A DNA stretch of 64,000 nucleotides from Flavobacteriales bacterium UBA5081. GTDB taxonomy: Bacteria > Bacteroidota > Bacteroidia > Flavobacteriales_E > Vicingaceae. The notes beneath the pieces are model-generated. The model made no database searches and had not been told where the DNA came from. It saw only the letters and a program-made list of their open reading frames with translations. Position numbers and translations under genes: made by a program. The stretch spans positions 191,180 through 255,179 of the forward strand of contig DIAJ01000033.1 of assembly GCA_002415785.1 (NCBI GenBank), written 5' to 3'. This document shows positions 25,473-35,933 of this stretch, in pieces (position 1 is the stretch's first letter; the number at the start of each line of letters is the position of its first letter).

Positions 25473-28400
25473 TTATTCTTCAGTTTCTATTTCTTCTTCA
25501 ACATCGGCATTTTTTGCCTGTTTCAGACTTTCATATTCAGATTTAGAACCTACAATTATATCCTGATAATCTCTTAAACCGGTTCCTGCAGGAATCAAGT
25601 GACCAACGATCACATTTTCCTTCAAACCTTCTAAGGTGTCCTGCTTACCATTTACAGCTGCCTCGTTCAACACTTTTGTGGTTTCCTGGAAAGAAGCCGC
25701 TGAAATGAAACTATCAGTTTGTAAAGATGCTCTTGTAATACCTTGAAGAACAGAATTAGATGTTGCAGGAACGGCATCCCTTGCTTCTACTAATTTTCTA
25801 TCCTGACGCTTCAGCTTAGAATTCTCTTCTCTCAACTTACGAGGAGAAACGATTTGTCCTTCTTTCATGCTGTCAGAATCACCGGCTTCTGTTACAATTT
25901 TCTTACCGAAAATCCAATCGTTTTCTTCTGCAAAATCAGTTTTGTTAACGATTTGTTTTTCTAAGAATCGAGTATCTCCCGGATCTTCAATGATTACTTT
26001 ACGCATCATTTGTCTAACGATTACCTCAAAGTGCTTATCATTAATTTTTACACCTTGTAATCGGTAAACCTCTTGTACTTCATTTACTAAATACTCCTGA
26101 ACTTGCGTAGGACCTTTAATCGCCAAAATATCAGCCGGAGTAATTGCACCATCAGAAAGTGGAGTTCCTGCACGTACAAAGTCATTCTCTTGTACAAGAA
26201 TGTGCTTAGATAAGTTAATTAAGTACTTCTTAACTTCTCCAGTTCTCGACTCAACAATCACTTCGCGGTTACCTCGCTTAATTTTCCCGAAAGAAACAAT
26301 TCCATCAATCTCAGAAACTACAGCAGGGTTAGAAGGATTACGAGCTTCAAATAACTCAGTTACTCTTGGCAGACCTCCAGTAATATCACCAGACTTACCT
26401 GATGTTCTTGGGATTTTAACTAAAGTAGTTCCACCTTCAATTTTATCTCCTTCTTTAACTACAATGTGAGCTCCCACAGGCAAGTTGTAGGTTTTAACAA
26501 CCTCCTTACCTTTCATCAACTTAATTTCAGGAATTAACTTTTTATCTCTCGATTCAGTAATTACCTTTTCAGTAAAGCCGGTTTGTTCGTCCGATTCTTC
26601 TTTATAAGTAACACCATCTAGCATATTTTCGAAAGCTACAGTACCTGAAGTTTCGGCAATAATCAAGGCATTATAAGGATCCCAGTGACAAATTAAGTCA
26701 CCTTTCTTCACTTTTTCACCTTCCTTCTTCTCCAAGATTGAACCATAAGGAACCATGCTTGTCATCAAAGGAATGCTTGTTTTAGCATCTAAAATTCTAG
26801 CTTCAGCAGAACGTCCAACAACAATGGTAATTTTCTTACCATCGCGATCTTCACCTTCTACTGTTCTCAATTCATCAATTTCTAAAATACCATCATGCTT
26901 CGCTTCTACTCTTGACTCATCTGCAATTTTAGATGCCGTACCACCCACGTGGAAGGTACGAAGTGTCAACTGTGTTCCCGGCTCACCGATAGACTGTGCA
27001 GCAATTACTCCAACAGCTTCTCCTTTTTGAGCCATACGACCGGTAGCCAAACTACGTCCGTAACATTTAGCACAAACTCCGCGCTTCATTTCACATGAAA
27101 GCACCGAACGCATTTCCACTTCATCAATTGGAGACTCTTCAATTTCTCGAGCAACTTCTTCAGTTACTTCATCTCCTGAAGCAATAATTAATTCTCCTGT
27201 ATTTGGATGATAAATATCGTGAACGGTAGTTCTACCAAGAATTCGATCGTATAATGATTCTACTTCATCATCGTTCTTCATTAAGGCAGAAATAGTTGTA
27301 CCTCTAAGAGTACCACAATCTTCATCAGTAATCACAACATCTTGAGAAACATCAACCAAACGACGAGTTAAGTAACCTGCATCGGCTGTTTTCAAGGCTG
27401 TATCGGCAAGACCTTTACGAGCACCGTGAGTAGAAATAAAGTACTCCAAAATCGAAAGACCTTCTTTAAAATTCGAAAGAATTGGGTTCTCGATAATTTC
27501 TTGTCCGCTTGATCCGGATTTCTGTGGCTTAGCCATCAATCCACGCATACCTGAAAGCTGACGAATTTGCTCTTTAGAACCTCTCGCTCCAGAATCAAAC
27601 ATCATATATACTGAGTTGAAACCTTGGTTATCCGTTTTCAAACGATCCATAACCGTATTGGTTAGGCGTGTATTGGTGTGTGTCCAAATATCAATAATTT
27701 GGTTATAACGCTCGTTATTCGTAATAAATCCCATGTTATAGTTATCCCAAACTTCTTGAACTTGCTGATTGGCTTTCTCCATCATATCTTCTTTCGCATC
27801 AGGAATAATAACATCTCCTAAGTTAAAAGAAAGACCTCCTTTAAACGACATATCATAACCTAAAGTTTTAATGTCATCTAGGAATTGAGCAGTTCTGGCA
27901 GTACCGGTAATTTTCAAAATATCACCAATAATGTCTCTTAAAGACTTCTTAGTTAATACTTCATTAATATAAGGCACTTCATCCGGAACATGTTCGTTAA
28001 ATATTACACGTCCACAAGTAGTTTCTACCAATTCCGTTTTGCCGGCTTTGGTAATTCTCACTTTAATTCTGGCGTGCATGTCTAAGCGTCCTTCGTTCTT
28101 AGCAATCACAACTTCTTCTGGAGAATAAAATACTTTATCCTGCCCCTTCATTGTGCGGCTATCGTCAGTTAAACGCTCTTTTGTCAAATAATAAAGCCCC
28201 AATACCATATCCTGAGAAGGTACAGTAATTGGAGAACCATTTGCCGGGTTCAAAATGTTGTGTGATGCTAACATCAACAACTGTGCTTCTAAAATTGCTG
28301 CATTACCTAATGGCAAATGAACAGCCATCTGGTCACCGTCAAAATCGGCGTTAAATGCTGTACAAACTAGAGGGTGTAGACGGATCGCTTTTCCTTCGAT

Positions 28401-29774
28401 TAATTTCGGCTGGAAAGCTTGAATACCTAAACGGTGAAGCGTTGGAGCACGGTTTAATAGTACAGGGTGTCCTTTCAATACATTTTCAAGAATATCCCAA
28501 ACTACCGGCTCTTTCTTATCTACAATTTTCTTTGCAGATTTTACAGTTTTTACAATACCACGCTCAATCAATTTACGGATGATAAATGGCTTGTAAAGCT
28601 CAGCTGCCATATCTTTTGGCAATCCACATTCGTGTAATTTCAAATCAGGACCAACCACAATAACAGAACGACCGGAGTAATCAACACGCTTACCTAATAA
28701 GTTTTGACGGAAGCGTCCTGACTTACCTTTTAAGCTATCACTCAATGATTTTAATGCTCGGTTAGAATCTGTTTTAACAGCAGAAGATTTTCTTGAGTTA
28801 TCAAATAATGAATCTACTGCCTCTTGAAGCATACGCTTTTCGTTTCTCAAAATCACCTCAGGTGCTTTGATTTCCATTAAACGCTTCAAACGGTTGTTAC
28901 GGATAATTACTCTTCTGTATAAATCATTCAAATCTGAAGTTGCAAAACGACCTCCATCCAATGGAACTAATGGTCTCAGTTCCGGTGGAATTACAGGAAC
29001 TACTTTTACAATCATCCATTCAGGCTTATTTTCAATGTGTTCATTAGCCTGACGGAAAGCTTCAACTACTTGAAGTCTTTTCAAGGCTTCATTTTTACGT
29101 TGTTGAGAAGTTTCTGTATTTGCCTTGTGTCTTAGTTCATAAGAAAGGCTATCCAAATCTAATCTCTTTAAACACTCAAATAAAGCTTCTGCACCCATTT
29201 TAGCAATAAACTTATTAGGGTCAGAATCTTCTAAATAAGAATTTTCCTTAGGTAGAGTATCTAAAATATCTAAATACTCCTCTTCAGTTAAAAAGTCAAG
29301 ATATTGTAACTCTTCTCCTTCAGGCCCTTTGGCAATCCCTGGTTGAATCACAACATAACGCTCATAATAAATGATCGTATCTAACTTTTTAGTGGGTAAA
29401 CCTAAAAGGTAACCAATTTTGTTAGGCAGTGATTTAAAGTACCAGATATGAGCAACAGGAACTACCAAATTAATGTGTCCCATTCGCTCTCTACGTACCT
29501 TTTTTTCAGTCACTTCAACACCACAGCGGTCACAAACAATTCCTTTATAACGGATACGCTTGTACTTTCCACAATGACATTCGTAATCTTTTACCGGTCC
29601 AAAAATTCGCTCACAAAATAAACCATCGCGTTCTGGTTTATAAGTTCGGTAGTTAATGGTTTCCGGCTTCAATACTTCTCCATTAGATTTTTCCAAAATC
29701 ATTTCCGGAGAAGCAAGGCTTATGGTGATTTTTGAGAACTTGCTTGTCTCATTTTTGTCTCTTCTAAAAGCCAT
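25473..29774 (-). CDS. rpoC: DNA-directed RNA polymerase subunit beta'
   Basis: The 1,433-residue catalytic clamp subunit of RNA polymerase. Visible hallmarks are the N-terminal zinc ribbon (CHCGKYKRIRYKGIVCDRCG), the active-site motif NADFDGDQMAVH with three metal-binding aspartates, the bridge-helix and trigger-loop region (QKGEAVGVIAAQSIGEPGTQ), and the second zinc site (CEMKRGVCAKCYG with the upstream CGTLRG). The start MAFRRDKNETSKFSKITISL is the usual Bacteroidota N terminus, and the C terminus is acidic. It follows rpoB after 52 bp. Length is normal and no insertion stands out. Confidence 0.98.
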   Translation of the reverse strand: MAFRRDKNETSKFSKITISLASPEMILEKSNGEVLKPETINYRTYKPERDGLFCERIFGPVKDYECHCGKYKRIRYKGIVCDRCGVEVTEKKVRRERMGHINLVVPVAHIWYFKSLPNKIGYLLGLPTKKLDTIIYYERYVVIQPGIAKGPEGEELQYLDFLTEEEYLDILDTLPKENSYLEDSDPNKFIAKMGAEALFECLKRLDLDSLSYELRHKANTETSQQRKNEALKRLQVVEAFRQANEHIENKPEWMIVKVVPVIPPELRPLVPLDGGRFATSDLNDLYRRVIIRNNRLKRLMEIKAPEVILRNEKRMLQEAVDSLFDNSRKSSAVKTDSNRALKSLSDSLKGKSGRFRQNLLGKRVDYSGRSVIVVGPDLKLHECGLPKDMAAELYKPFIIRKLIERGIVKTVKSAKKIVDKKEPVVWDILENVLKGHPVLLNRAPTLHRLGIQAFQPKLIEGKAIRLHPLVCTAFNADFDGDQMAVHLPLGNAAILEAQLLMLASHNILNPANGSPITVPSQDMVLGLYYLTKERLTDDSRTMKGQDKVFYSPEEVVIAKNEGRLDMHARIKVRITKAGKTELVETTCGRVIFNEHVPDEVPYINEVLTKKSLRDIIGDILKITGTARTAQFLDDIKTLGYDMSFKGGLSFNLGDVIIPDAKEDMMEKANQQVQEVWDNYNMGFITNNERYNQIIDIWTHTNTRLTNTVMDRLKTDNQGFNSVYMMFDSGARGSKEQIRQLSGMRGLMAKPQKSGSSGQEIIENPILSNFKEGLSILEYFISTHGARKGLADTALKTADAGYLTRRLVDVSQDVVITDEDCGTLRGTTISALMKNDDEVESLYDRILGRTTVHDIYHPNTGELIIASGDEVTEEVAREIEESPIDEVEMRSVLSCEMKRGVCAKCYGRSLATGRMAQKGEAVGVIAAQSIGEPGTQLTLRTFHVGGTASKIADESRVEAKHDGILEIDELRTVEGEDRDGKKITIVVGRSAEARILDAKTSIPLMTSMVPYGSILEKKEGEKVKKGDLICHWDPYNALIIAETSGTVAFENMLDGVTYKEESDEQTGFTEKVITESRDKKLIPEIKLMKGKEVVKTYNLPVGAHIVVKEGDKIEGGTTLVKIPRTSGKSGDITGGLPRVTELFEARNPSNPAVVSEIDGIVSFGKIKRGNREVIVESRTGEVKKYLINLSKHILVQENDFVRAGTPLSDGAITPADILAIKGPTQVQEYLVNEVQEVYRLQGVKINDKHFEVIVRQMMRKVIIEDPGDTRFLEKQIVNKTDFAEENDWIFGKKIVTEAGDSDSMKEGQIVSPRKLREENSKLKRQDRKLVEARDAVPATSNSVLQGITRASLQTDSFISAASFQETTKVLNEAAVNGKQDTLEGLKENVIVGHLIPAGTGLRDYQDIIVGSKSEYESLKQAKNADVEEEIETEE

Positions 29775-29826
29775 AATTTTTATATTGTGTTTCTAACCTA
29801 TTATTAATTAATTGAATTGAAAAAAC

Positions 29827-32800
29827 TTAAACAGACTTTTCTTCAGTTAAAGTAATATTTAAGCCCAATCCTCTCAATTCGTGCAACAATACATTGAAAG
29901 ATTCAGGTATACCTGGTGTTGGCATATTCTCACCTTTCACGATTGATTCGTATGCTTTCGCTCTACCCATTACGTCATCTGACTTAACAGTTAGAATTTC
30001 TTGCAATATGTTAGCTGCACCAAATGCTTCTAATGCCCAAACTTCCATCTCACCAAAACGCTGACCACCAAATTGAGCTTTACCACCCAATGGTTGCTGT
30101 GTAATTAATGAGTATGGTCCGATTGAACGTGCATGCATCTTATCTTCAACCATGTGTCCTAGTTTCAGCATATAGATAATACCAACTGTTGCAGGCTGAT
30201 CGAATTGTTCTCCGGTACCACCATCGTACAATACTGTTCTACCTAACCTTGGCACTTCTGCTTTATCCGTCCACTCATTGATTTGATCTAAGCTGGCTCC
30301 ATCAAAAATTGGTGTTGCAAACTTCACTCCTAACTTTTCTCCTGCCCAACCTAAAACAGTTTCATAAATCTGTCCAAGGTTCATACGAGAAGGTACACCC
30401 AATGGGTTAAGTACTATATCAACCGGAGTTCCGTCATCTAAAAATGGCATGTCTTCTTGACGAACAATCTTAGCAACAATACCTTTGTTACCATGACGTC
30501 CTGCCATCTTATCACCCACTTTCAATTTACGTTTCTTCGCTAAGAAAACTTTTGCCAGCTTCATAATTCCTGTTGGCAATTCGTCTCCAACGGTCAATGC
30601 ATATTTTTTACGCTTATATTGTCCTTGAATCTCTGTTGCTTTCATGTTATGATTATGCAACATCGTTTTGATTACTTGGTTCAACTCATCTGAAGTTGTC
30701 CAGTTTTTGTAATCAATAAAAGCAAAATCATCAATTCGTTGAAGAATTTTTTGCGTGAACTTCGTTCCTTTAGGAATAATCTCTTCATTGTAATAGTTGG
30801 TAATTCCTTGAGCAGTTTTACCATTAACTACCGTATACAACTTCTCAATTAATCTTTCCTTAAGTGCAGCTAGTTCTTTGCTTTCTTCTTCTTCCAGCTT
30901 AGCTAAAATATTTTTTTCTTCTGCTCTTGCTTTTCTATCTTTAACAGCGCGTTCAAAAAGCTTTTTGTCAATTACAACACCTTTTGTAGATGGTGGAACT
31001 TTCAATGAAGCATCTTTAACATCACCGGCTTTATCACCAAAGATAGCACGTAAAAGCTTCTCTTCCGGAGTTGGGTCAGACTCTCCTTTTGGAGTAATCT
31101 TTCCAATTAAAATATCTCCTTCTTGAACTTCAGCACCAATGCGAATCAAACCATTCTCATCAAGGTTCGCTGTAGCTTCTTCGCTTACATTTGGGATATC
31201 AGCAGTCAGTTCTTCAACTCCACGTTTTGTATCTCTAACTTCAAGAGAGAATTCATCTACATGGATTGAAGTAAATAAATCTTCAGAAACAACTTTCTCA
31301 GAAATCACAATCGCATCCTCAAAGTTGTAACCTTTCCACGGCATAAAAGCCACTTTAAGGTTTCTACCTAAAGCTAATTCTCCTTTTTCAGTTGCATAAC
31401 CTTCACAAAGTACTTCACCTTTTTTAACCTTTTGACCTTTAGCTACAATTGGTTTAAGATTGATAACTGTACTTTGATTGGTTTTCTTGTATTTAGTAAG
31501 CTCGTAAGTTTTAGTTGGCTCGTCAAACGATACCAATTCTTCCTCTTCCGTTCTGTTATAGGTAACGATAATCTTGTTTGCATCAACATACTCAACTACT
31601 CCGTCACCTTCAGCATTTACTAAAACACGAGAATCAATTGCAACACGACCTTCTAGACCAGTTCCAACAATTGGAGAGTCAGGTTGTAATAAAGGTACTG
31701 CTTGACGCTGCATGTTTGACCCCATCAAGGCACGGTTGGCATCATCATGCTCCAAGAAAGGAATCAATGATGCTGCAATAGATGCAATTTGGTTAGGTGC
31801 AACATCCATTAATGACACCTCCTCAGGAGCAGCCATTGGGAAATCACCCTCTAATCTTGCTTTTACTCTTTCTGCTTCAAAAGAACCATCATCTTTAACA
31901 ATTGCATTTGCTTGAGCAATTGTTTGATCATCCTCTTCTTCAGCACTTAAGTAAACAACATCCTCGTTAGATAAACCTACTTTACCTTCTTTTACTTTTC
32001 GATAAGGAGTTTCAATAAATCCTAAGCGGTTCACTTTTGCATAAACACACAATGAAGAAATCAAACCAATGTTTGGTCCTTCAGGAGTTTCAATCGGACA
32101 AAGTCTTCCGTAGTGAGTATAGTGAACATCACGAACCTCAAAACCTGCTCTTTCTCTAGAAAGACCTCCCGGTCCTAAAGCTGACATTCTTCGTTTGTTT
32201 GTTACTTCAGCCAATGGATTGGTTTGATCCATAAACTGTGAAAGCTGGTTGGTACCAAAGAATGAATTAATTACAGAAGACAAAGTCTTTGCATTAATCA
32301 AATCCGCTGGCGTAAAAACCTCGTTATCTCTAACGTTCATGCGCTCTCGAATGGTTCTAGCCATACGTGCTAAACCAACTCCAAATTGATTGTAAAGTTG
32401 TTCTCCAACCGTTCTAACACGACGGTTACTCAAGTGATCAATATCATCAACATCTGCTTTTGAGTTAATCAACTCAATCAAATATTTAATGATAGAAATA
32501 ATATCTTCTCTTGTCAGAATCTTGGTCGTTTCTTCAATGTCCAAGTCCAACTTTTTGTTAATTCTATAACGACCAACTTCTCCTAAATCGTAACGAGTTT
32601 CAGAGAAGAATAATTTGTCGATAACCCCTCTAGCCGTTTCCTCATCTGGTGGCTCAGAGTTTCTCAACTGGCGATAAATATGTTCTACCGCTTCTTTTTC
32701 TGAGTTAGAAGGGTCTTTTTGTAGTGTATTATAAATAATGGCAAAATCTGCAGAGTTCACATCCTCTTTATGAAGAATAATGGTTTTTGAACCTGATTCT

Positions 32801-33666
32801 AAAATCGGATCAACATGTTCTTTCTCTAGAACAGTTTCACGATCAATTACCACTTCATTTCGTTCGATAGAAACTACCTCACCGGTATCTTCATCAACGA
32901 AATCTTCCACCCATGTTCTTAATACACGAGCAGCTAACTTTCTACCTAAAACTCTTTTCAAACCGGCTTTGCTAACTTTTACTTCATCAGCCAATTCGAA
33001 TATATCTAAAATGTCTTTGTCAAATTCATAACCGATTGCTCTTAAAAGTGTAGTAACCGGCAATTTTTTCTTACGATCGATATATGCATACATCACATTG
33101 TTAATGTCTGTTGCAAATTCAATCCAAGAACCTTTAAAAGGGATAACTCTTGCTGAGTATAGTTTTGTTCCATTAGCGTGTCTAGACTGACCAAAGAACA
33201 CACCAGGAGAACGGTGTAGCTGAGAAACAATAACACGTTCAGCTCCGTTAATTAAAAAAGTTCCTTTTGGAGTCATGTAGGGAATCGTACCAAGATAAAC
33301 ATCTTGAACAATTGTTTCAAAATCCTCATGCTCAGGGTCTGTACAATAAAGCTTCAACTTTGCTTTTAATGGAACACTGTATGTTAATCCACGATCGATA
33401 CATTCATCAATACTATATCTTGGAGGGTCAACAAAATAATCTAAAAACTCCAATACAAACTGATTACGAGCATCACTAATTGGAAAGTTTTCACTAAATA
33501 CTTTATATAAACCTTCAGAATCTCTAAGATCTGGTGAAGTATCTAATTGAAAAAAATCTTGAAAAGATTGTAATTGTATATCGAGAAAATCAGGATAATC
33601 GAGTCGATTTTTGATCGAAGCAAAATTTACCCGATCTTGTATTTTTGATGTAGGTGCGTTAGCCAT
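29827..33666 (-). CDS. rpoB: DNA-directed RNA polymerase subunit beta
   Basis: The 1,279-residue beta subunit forms one pincer of RNA polymerase. The rifampicin-binding region is visible: FFGTNQLSQFMDQTNPLAEV and TNKRRMSALGPGGLSRERAG. The residues there (Gln-Phe-Met-Asp, Lys-Arg-Arg) have the ordinary sensitive pattern. C-terminal motifs GDKMAGRHGNKGIV and QPLGGKAQFGGQRFGEMEVW with LEAFGAANILQE are intact. Transcription arrives from rplL across a 101-bp gap that contains a strong hairpin. Confidence 0.98.
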   Translation of the reverse strand: MANAPTSKIQDRVNFASIKNRLDYPDFLDIQLQSFQDFFQLDTSPDLRDSEGLYKVFSENFPISDARNQFVLEFLDYFVDPPRYSIDECIDRGLTYSVPLKAKLKLYCTDPEHEDFETIVQDVYLGTIPYMTPKGTFLINGAERVIVSQLHRSPGVFFGQSRHANGTKLYSARVIPFKGSWIEFATDINNVMYAYIDRKKKLPVTTLLRAIGYEFDKDILDIFELADEVKVSKAGLKRVLGRKLAARVLRTWVEDFVDEDTGEVVSIERNEVVIDRETVLEKEHVDPILESGSKTIILHKEDVNSADFAIIYNTLQKDPSNSEKEAVEHIYRQLRNSEPPDEETARGVIDKLFFSETRYDLGEVGRYRINKKLDLDIEETTKILTREDIISIIKYLIELINSKADVDDIDHLSNRRVRTVGEQLYNQFGVGLARMARTIRERMNVRDNEVFTPADLINAKTLSSVINSFFGTNQLSQFMDQTNPLAEVTNKRRMSALGPGGLSRERAGFEVRDVHYTHYGRLCPIETPEGPNIGLISSLCVYAKVNRLGFIETPYRKVKEGKVGLSNEDVVYLSAEEEDDQTIAQANAIVKDDGSFEAERVKARLEGDFPMAAPEEVSLMDVAPNQIASIAASLIPFLEHDDANRALMGSNMQRQAVPLLQPDSPIVGTGLEGRVAIDSRVLVNAEGDGVVEYVDANKIIVTYNRTEEEELVSFDEPTKTYELTKYKKTNQSTVINLKPIVAKGQKVKKGEVLCEGYATEKGELALGRNLKVAFMPWKGYNFEDAIVISEKVVSEDLFTSIHVDEFSLEVRDTKRGVEELTADIPNVSEEATANLDENGLIRIGAEVQEGDILIGKITPKGESDPTPEEKLLRAIFGDKAGDVKDASLKVPPSTKGVVIDKKLFERAVKDRKARAEEKNILAKLEEEESKELAALKERLIEKLYTVVNGKTAQGITNYYNEEIIPKGTKFTQKILQRIDDFAFIDYKNWTTSDELNQVIKTMLHNHNMKATEIQGQYKRKKYALTVGDELPTGIMKLAKVFLAKKRKLKVGDKMAGRHGNKGIVAKIVRQEDMPFLDDGTPVDIVLNPLGVPSRMNLGQIYETVLGWAGEKLGVKFATPIFDGASLDQINEWTDKAEVPRLGRTVLYDGGTGEQFDQPATVGIIYMLKLGHMVEDKMHARSIGPYSLITQQPLGGKAQFGGQRFGEMEVWALEAFGAANILQEILTVKSDDVMGRAKAYESIVKGENMPTPGIPESFNVLLHELRGLGLNITLTEEKSV

Positions 33667-33708
33667 CTTGAGAAGTGATTAATTAATAACTAGATACAAA
33701 CAAGAAAG

Positions 33709-33743
33709 GGTTTAGACTCCAAGCATAGCTTGGGGTCTAAACC
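33709..33743 (-). promoter_or_regulatory. Strong hairpin between rplL and rpoB (attenuator or processing site candidate)
   Basis: On the minus strand GGTTTAGACCCCAAGC (33743-33728), loop TAT, and GCTTGGAGTCTAAACC (33724-33709) pair with one C-A mismatch. Only a weak T-rich tail (CTTTCTTG) follows, so partial termination or RNase processing is more likely than full termination. Confidence 0.7.
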
Positions 33744-33767
33744 TTATGATATTAGTTGTGCGTTAAC

Positions 33768-34145
33768 TTACTTAAGCTCAACTTCAGCTCCTGCCTCTTC
33801 TAATTGTTTTTTAAGAGCTTCTGCTTCGTCTTTTGCTACACCTTCTTTAACTGGTTTTGGTGCTCCGTCAACTAATTCTTTAGCTTCTTTAAGACCTAAT
33901 CCGGTAAGTTCTTTTACAAGTTTAACTACACCTAATTTAGATCCACCTGGAGCCTTCAAGATAACATCAAATTCTGATTTCTCTTCTGCTCCACCGGCTT
34001 CACCTCCACCGGCTGGTCCTGCAACTGCAACTGCAGCAGCAGCTGGTTCGATACCGTATTCTTCTTTTAAGATATCTGCTAATTCGTTTACATCCTTTAC
34101 TGTCAAGTTTACTAACTCTTCAGCAAGCGCTTTTAAATCCGCCAT
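33768..34145 (-). CDS. rplL: 50S ribosomal protein L7/L12
   Basis: A 125-residue protein of the ribosomal stalk that recruits translation factors. The N-terminal dimerisation helix pair (MADLKALAEELVNLTVKDVN), the Ala/Gly-rich hinge (residues about 35-53) and the C-terminal domain (FDVILKAPGGSKLGVVKLVK) are all present. It follows rplJ after 52 bp, in the order rplJ-rplL-rpoB that is conserved across bacteria. Confidence 0.98.
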   Translation of the reverse strand: MADLKALAEELVNLTVKDVNELADILKEEYGIEPAAAAVAVAGPAGGGEAGGAEEKSEFDVILKAPGGSKLGVVKLVKELTGLGLKEAKELVDGAPKPVKEGVAKDEAEALKKQLEEAGAEVELK

Positions 34146-34197
34146 TGTATTCTGTTTTTAATTTTTAAATTTATATGAGTTGAGAGTGCGTACAATT

Positions 34198-34719
34198 TTA
34201 ATTCTCCCTTTCGGAAAGAGTTTTTACGATGCCTGCAATAGTGCTTCCTCCAGACTGTAGTGCTGAGATAACATTCTTGGTTGGTGACTGTAGCAAGGCA
34301 ATAATATCTGCAATAACTTCCTCTTTGGATTTCATTGAAGCCAATGCCTCGATTTGATCGTCACCAATATAAACTGCTTCCTCTACAAAAGCACCTTTTA
34401 ATATAGGTCTATCGCTGGTCTTACGAAACTCTTTAATCAACTTTGCCGGTGCATTACCAATCTCAGCAAACATGATTGAGGTATTCCCTTTTAGAATTTC
34501 ATAGAATTCATCGTAATTGCCTTCTGCATTTTCCAATGCTTTTCTGAGCAGTGTGTTCTTAACTACGTTTAAGGAAACTTCTCTTTTGTGAGCTAGTCTT
34601 CTTAGTTTAGTAGTGCTTTCTGCATCTAACTCAGAAATATCAGCTAAATAAAATATGCTATTGTCATTTAGCTTTTGAGAAAGCATCTTTACTATTTCTT
34701 CTTTTTCTTGTCGTGTCAT
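34198..34719 (-). CDS. rplJ: 50S ribosomal protein L10
   Basis: A 173-residue stalk-base protein that anchors L7/L12 dimers to 23S rRNA. MTRQEKEEIVKMLSQKLNDN, KNTLLRKAL and the SMKSKEEVIADIIALLQSPT region are typical, and a C-terminal helix for L12 binding follows. The gap to rplA is only 27 bp, too short for the long L10 leader known from E. coli, so any autogenous control must use a different layout. Confidence 0.97.
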   Translation of the reverse strand: MTRQEKEEIVKMLSQKLNDNSIFYLADISELDAESTTKLRRLAHKREVSLNVVKNTLLRKALENAEGNYDEFYEILKGNTSIMFAEIGNAPAKLIKEFRKTSDRPILKGAFVEEAVYIGDDQIEALASMKSKEEVIADIIALLQSPTKNVISALQSGGSTIAGIVKTLSEREN

Positions 34720-34746
34720 TTCTTCTAATTCTATCGAATGAACAAA

Positions 34747-35445
34747 TTATTCTTCTGTAAACCTTTTTGTATCAACATGAATACCTGGTGTCATCGTTCC
34801 TGAAACACAAATACTCTTAATGTAAATTCCTTTTGCTGCAGCTGGCTTAAGCTTCACAATTGTTTGGATCATCTCCAAAGCATTTTCGCGAATCTTAGCT
34901 GCGTCAAAAGAAGCTCTACCAATTGATGTATGGATAATACCGTATTTATCAACTTTAAAGTCAATTTTACCGGCCTTCACTTCAGAAACTGCTTTTGCAA
35001 CATCCATAGTTACTGTACCACTTTTAGGGTTAGGCATTAAACCTCTCGGCCCTAACACTCTACCCAAAGCTCCAACCTTACCCATTACGCTAGGCATAGT
35101 TACGATAACATCTACGTCTGTCCAACCATTTTTGATTTTTTCTACGTATTCGTCCAATCCTACGAAATCAGCACCTGCTTCTTTAGCTTCAGCTTCTTTA
35201 TCAGGAGTTACCAATGCTAATACGCGAACCTCTTTACCAATGCCATGAGGCAATGAAACAGTTCCACGCACCATTTGATTGGCTTTACGAGGATCTACAC
35301 CCAAACGTACGCTCAAATCAACTGAAGCATCAAAATTGGTAGTTGATAATTCCTTTACTAAAGAGGCAGCCTCTTTTAAGGTATAAAGTTTATCTTTTTC
35401 TATTTTTTCTAAAGCGGCTTTACGCTTTTTTGTCAATGTTGCCAT
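34747..35445 (-). CDS. rplA: 50S ribosomal protein L1
   Basis: A 232-residue protein of the L1 stalk, which guides deacylated tRNA out of the E site. MATLTKKRKAALEKIEKDKL, VDLSVRLGVDPRKANQMVRG and LGPRGLMPNPKSGTV are the family signatures. It is 28 bp downstream of rplK. In many bacteria L1 represses translation of rplKA; no specific L1 binding site was verified here. Confidence 0.98.
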   Translation of the reverse strand: MATLTKKRKAALEKIEKDKLYTLKEAASLVKELSTTNFDASVDLSVRLGVDPRKANQMVRGTVSLPHGIGKEVRVLALVTPDKEAEAKEAGADFVGLDEYVEKIKNGWTDVDVIVTMPSVMGKVGALGRVLGPRGLMPNPKSGTVTMDVAKAVSEVKAGKIDFKVDKYGIIHTSIGRASFDAAKIRENALEMIQTIVKLKPAAAKGIYIKSICVSGTMTPGIHVDTKRFTEE

Positions 35446-35473
35446 AATTCTCTTTTCTTAAACCGGTTTTCGA

Positions 35474-35911
35474 TTAAAATGGTCGTTTCCCTTTTACAGT
35501 TATTCCCATGCTTCTTGCAGTTCCAGCTACCATACTCATGGCAGACTCTACTTTAAAAGCATTAAGGTCTTCCATTTTATCTTCGGCGATCTCTTTAACT
35601 TGATCCCAAGATACAGAAGCTACTTTTGCGCGATTAGGCTCTGCAGAACCGGACTTAATTTTTGCTTTTTCCATTAACTGCGTAGCAGCCGGTGGAGTTT
35701 TAATTACAAAATCAAAGGATTTATCTGCATAAACCGTAATTACAACCGGTAATACCTTTCCGGCTTTGTCTTGAGTTCTTCCATTAAATTGCTTACAGAA
35801 ATCCATGATGTTAACCCCTTTCGCACCAAGTGCAGGACCAACCGGTGGAGATGGGTTTGCCGCCCCTCCTCGTATCTGTAACTTAATAATTCCGCTTACT
35901 TCTTTAGCCAT
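35474..35911 (-). CDS. rplK: 50S ribosomal protein L11
   Basis: A 145-residue protein of the GTPase-associated centre. IKLQIRGGAANPSPPVGPAL and GVNIMDFCKQFNGRTQD form the N-terminal domain, and the C-terminal rRNA-binding domain ends TARSMGITVKGKRPF. It follows nusG by 22 bp. The proline-rich loop, the site of thiostrepton action in other bacteria, is ordinary. Confidence 0.98.
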   Translation of the reverse strand: MAKEVSGIIKLQIRGGAANPSPPVGPALGAKGVNIMDFCKQFNGRTQDKAGKVLPVVITVYADKSFDFVIKTPPAATQLMEKAKIKSGSAEPNRAKVASVSWDQVKEIAEDKMEDLNAFKVESAMSMVAGTARSMGITVKGKRPF

Positions 35912-35933
35912 TTCTCGCTATGTTAAATGTCAA

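Noticed and set aside
30878..33479. Several plus-strand frames opposite rpoB
   Set aside because: All are antisense shadows of rpoB with low-complexity Ser/Phe-rich translations.
33730..34161. A 143-codon plus-strand frame opposite rplL
   Set aside because: Low-complexity Ala/Ser/Pro shadow of the Ala/Gly-rich L7/L12 gene.
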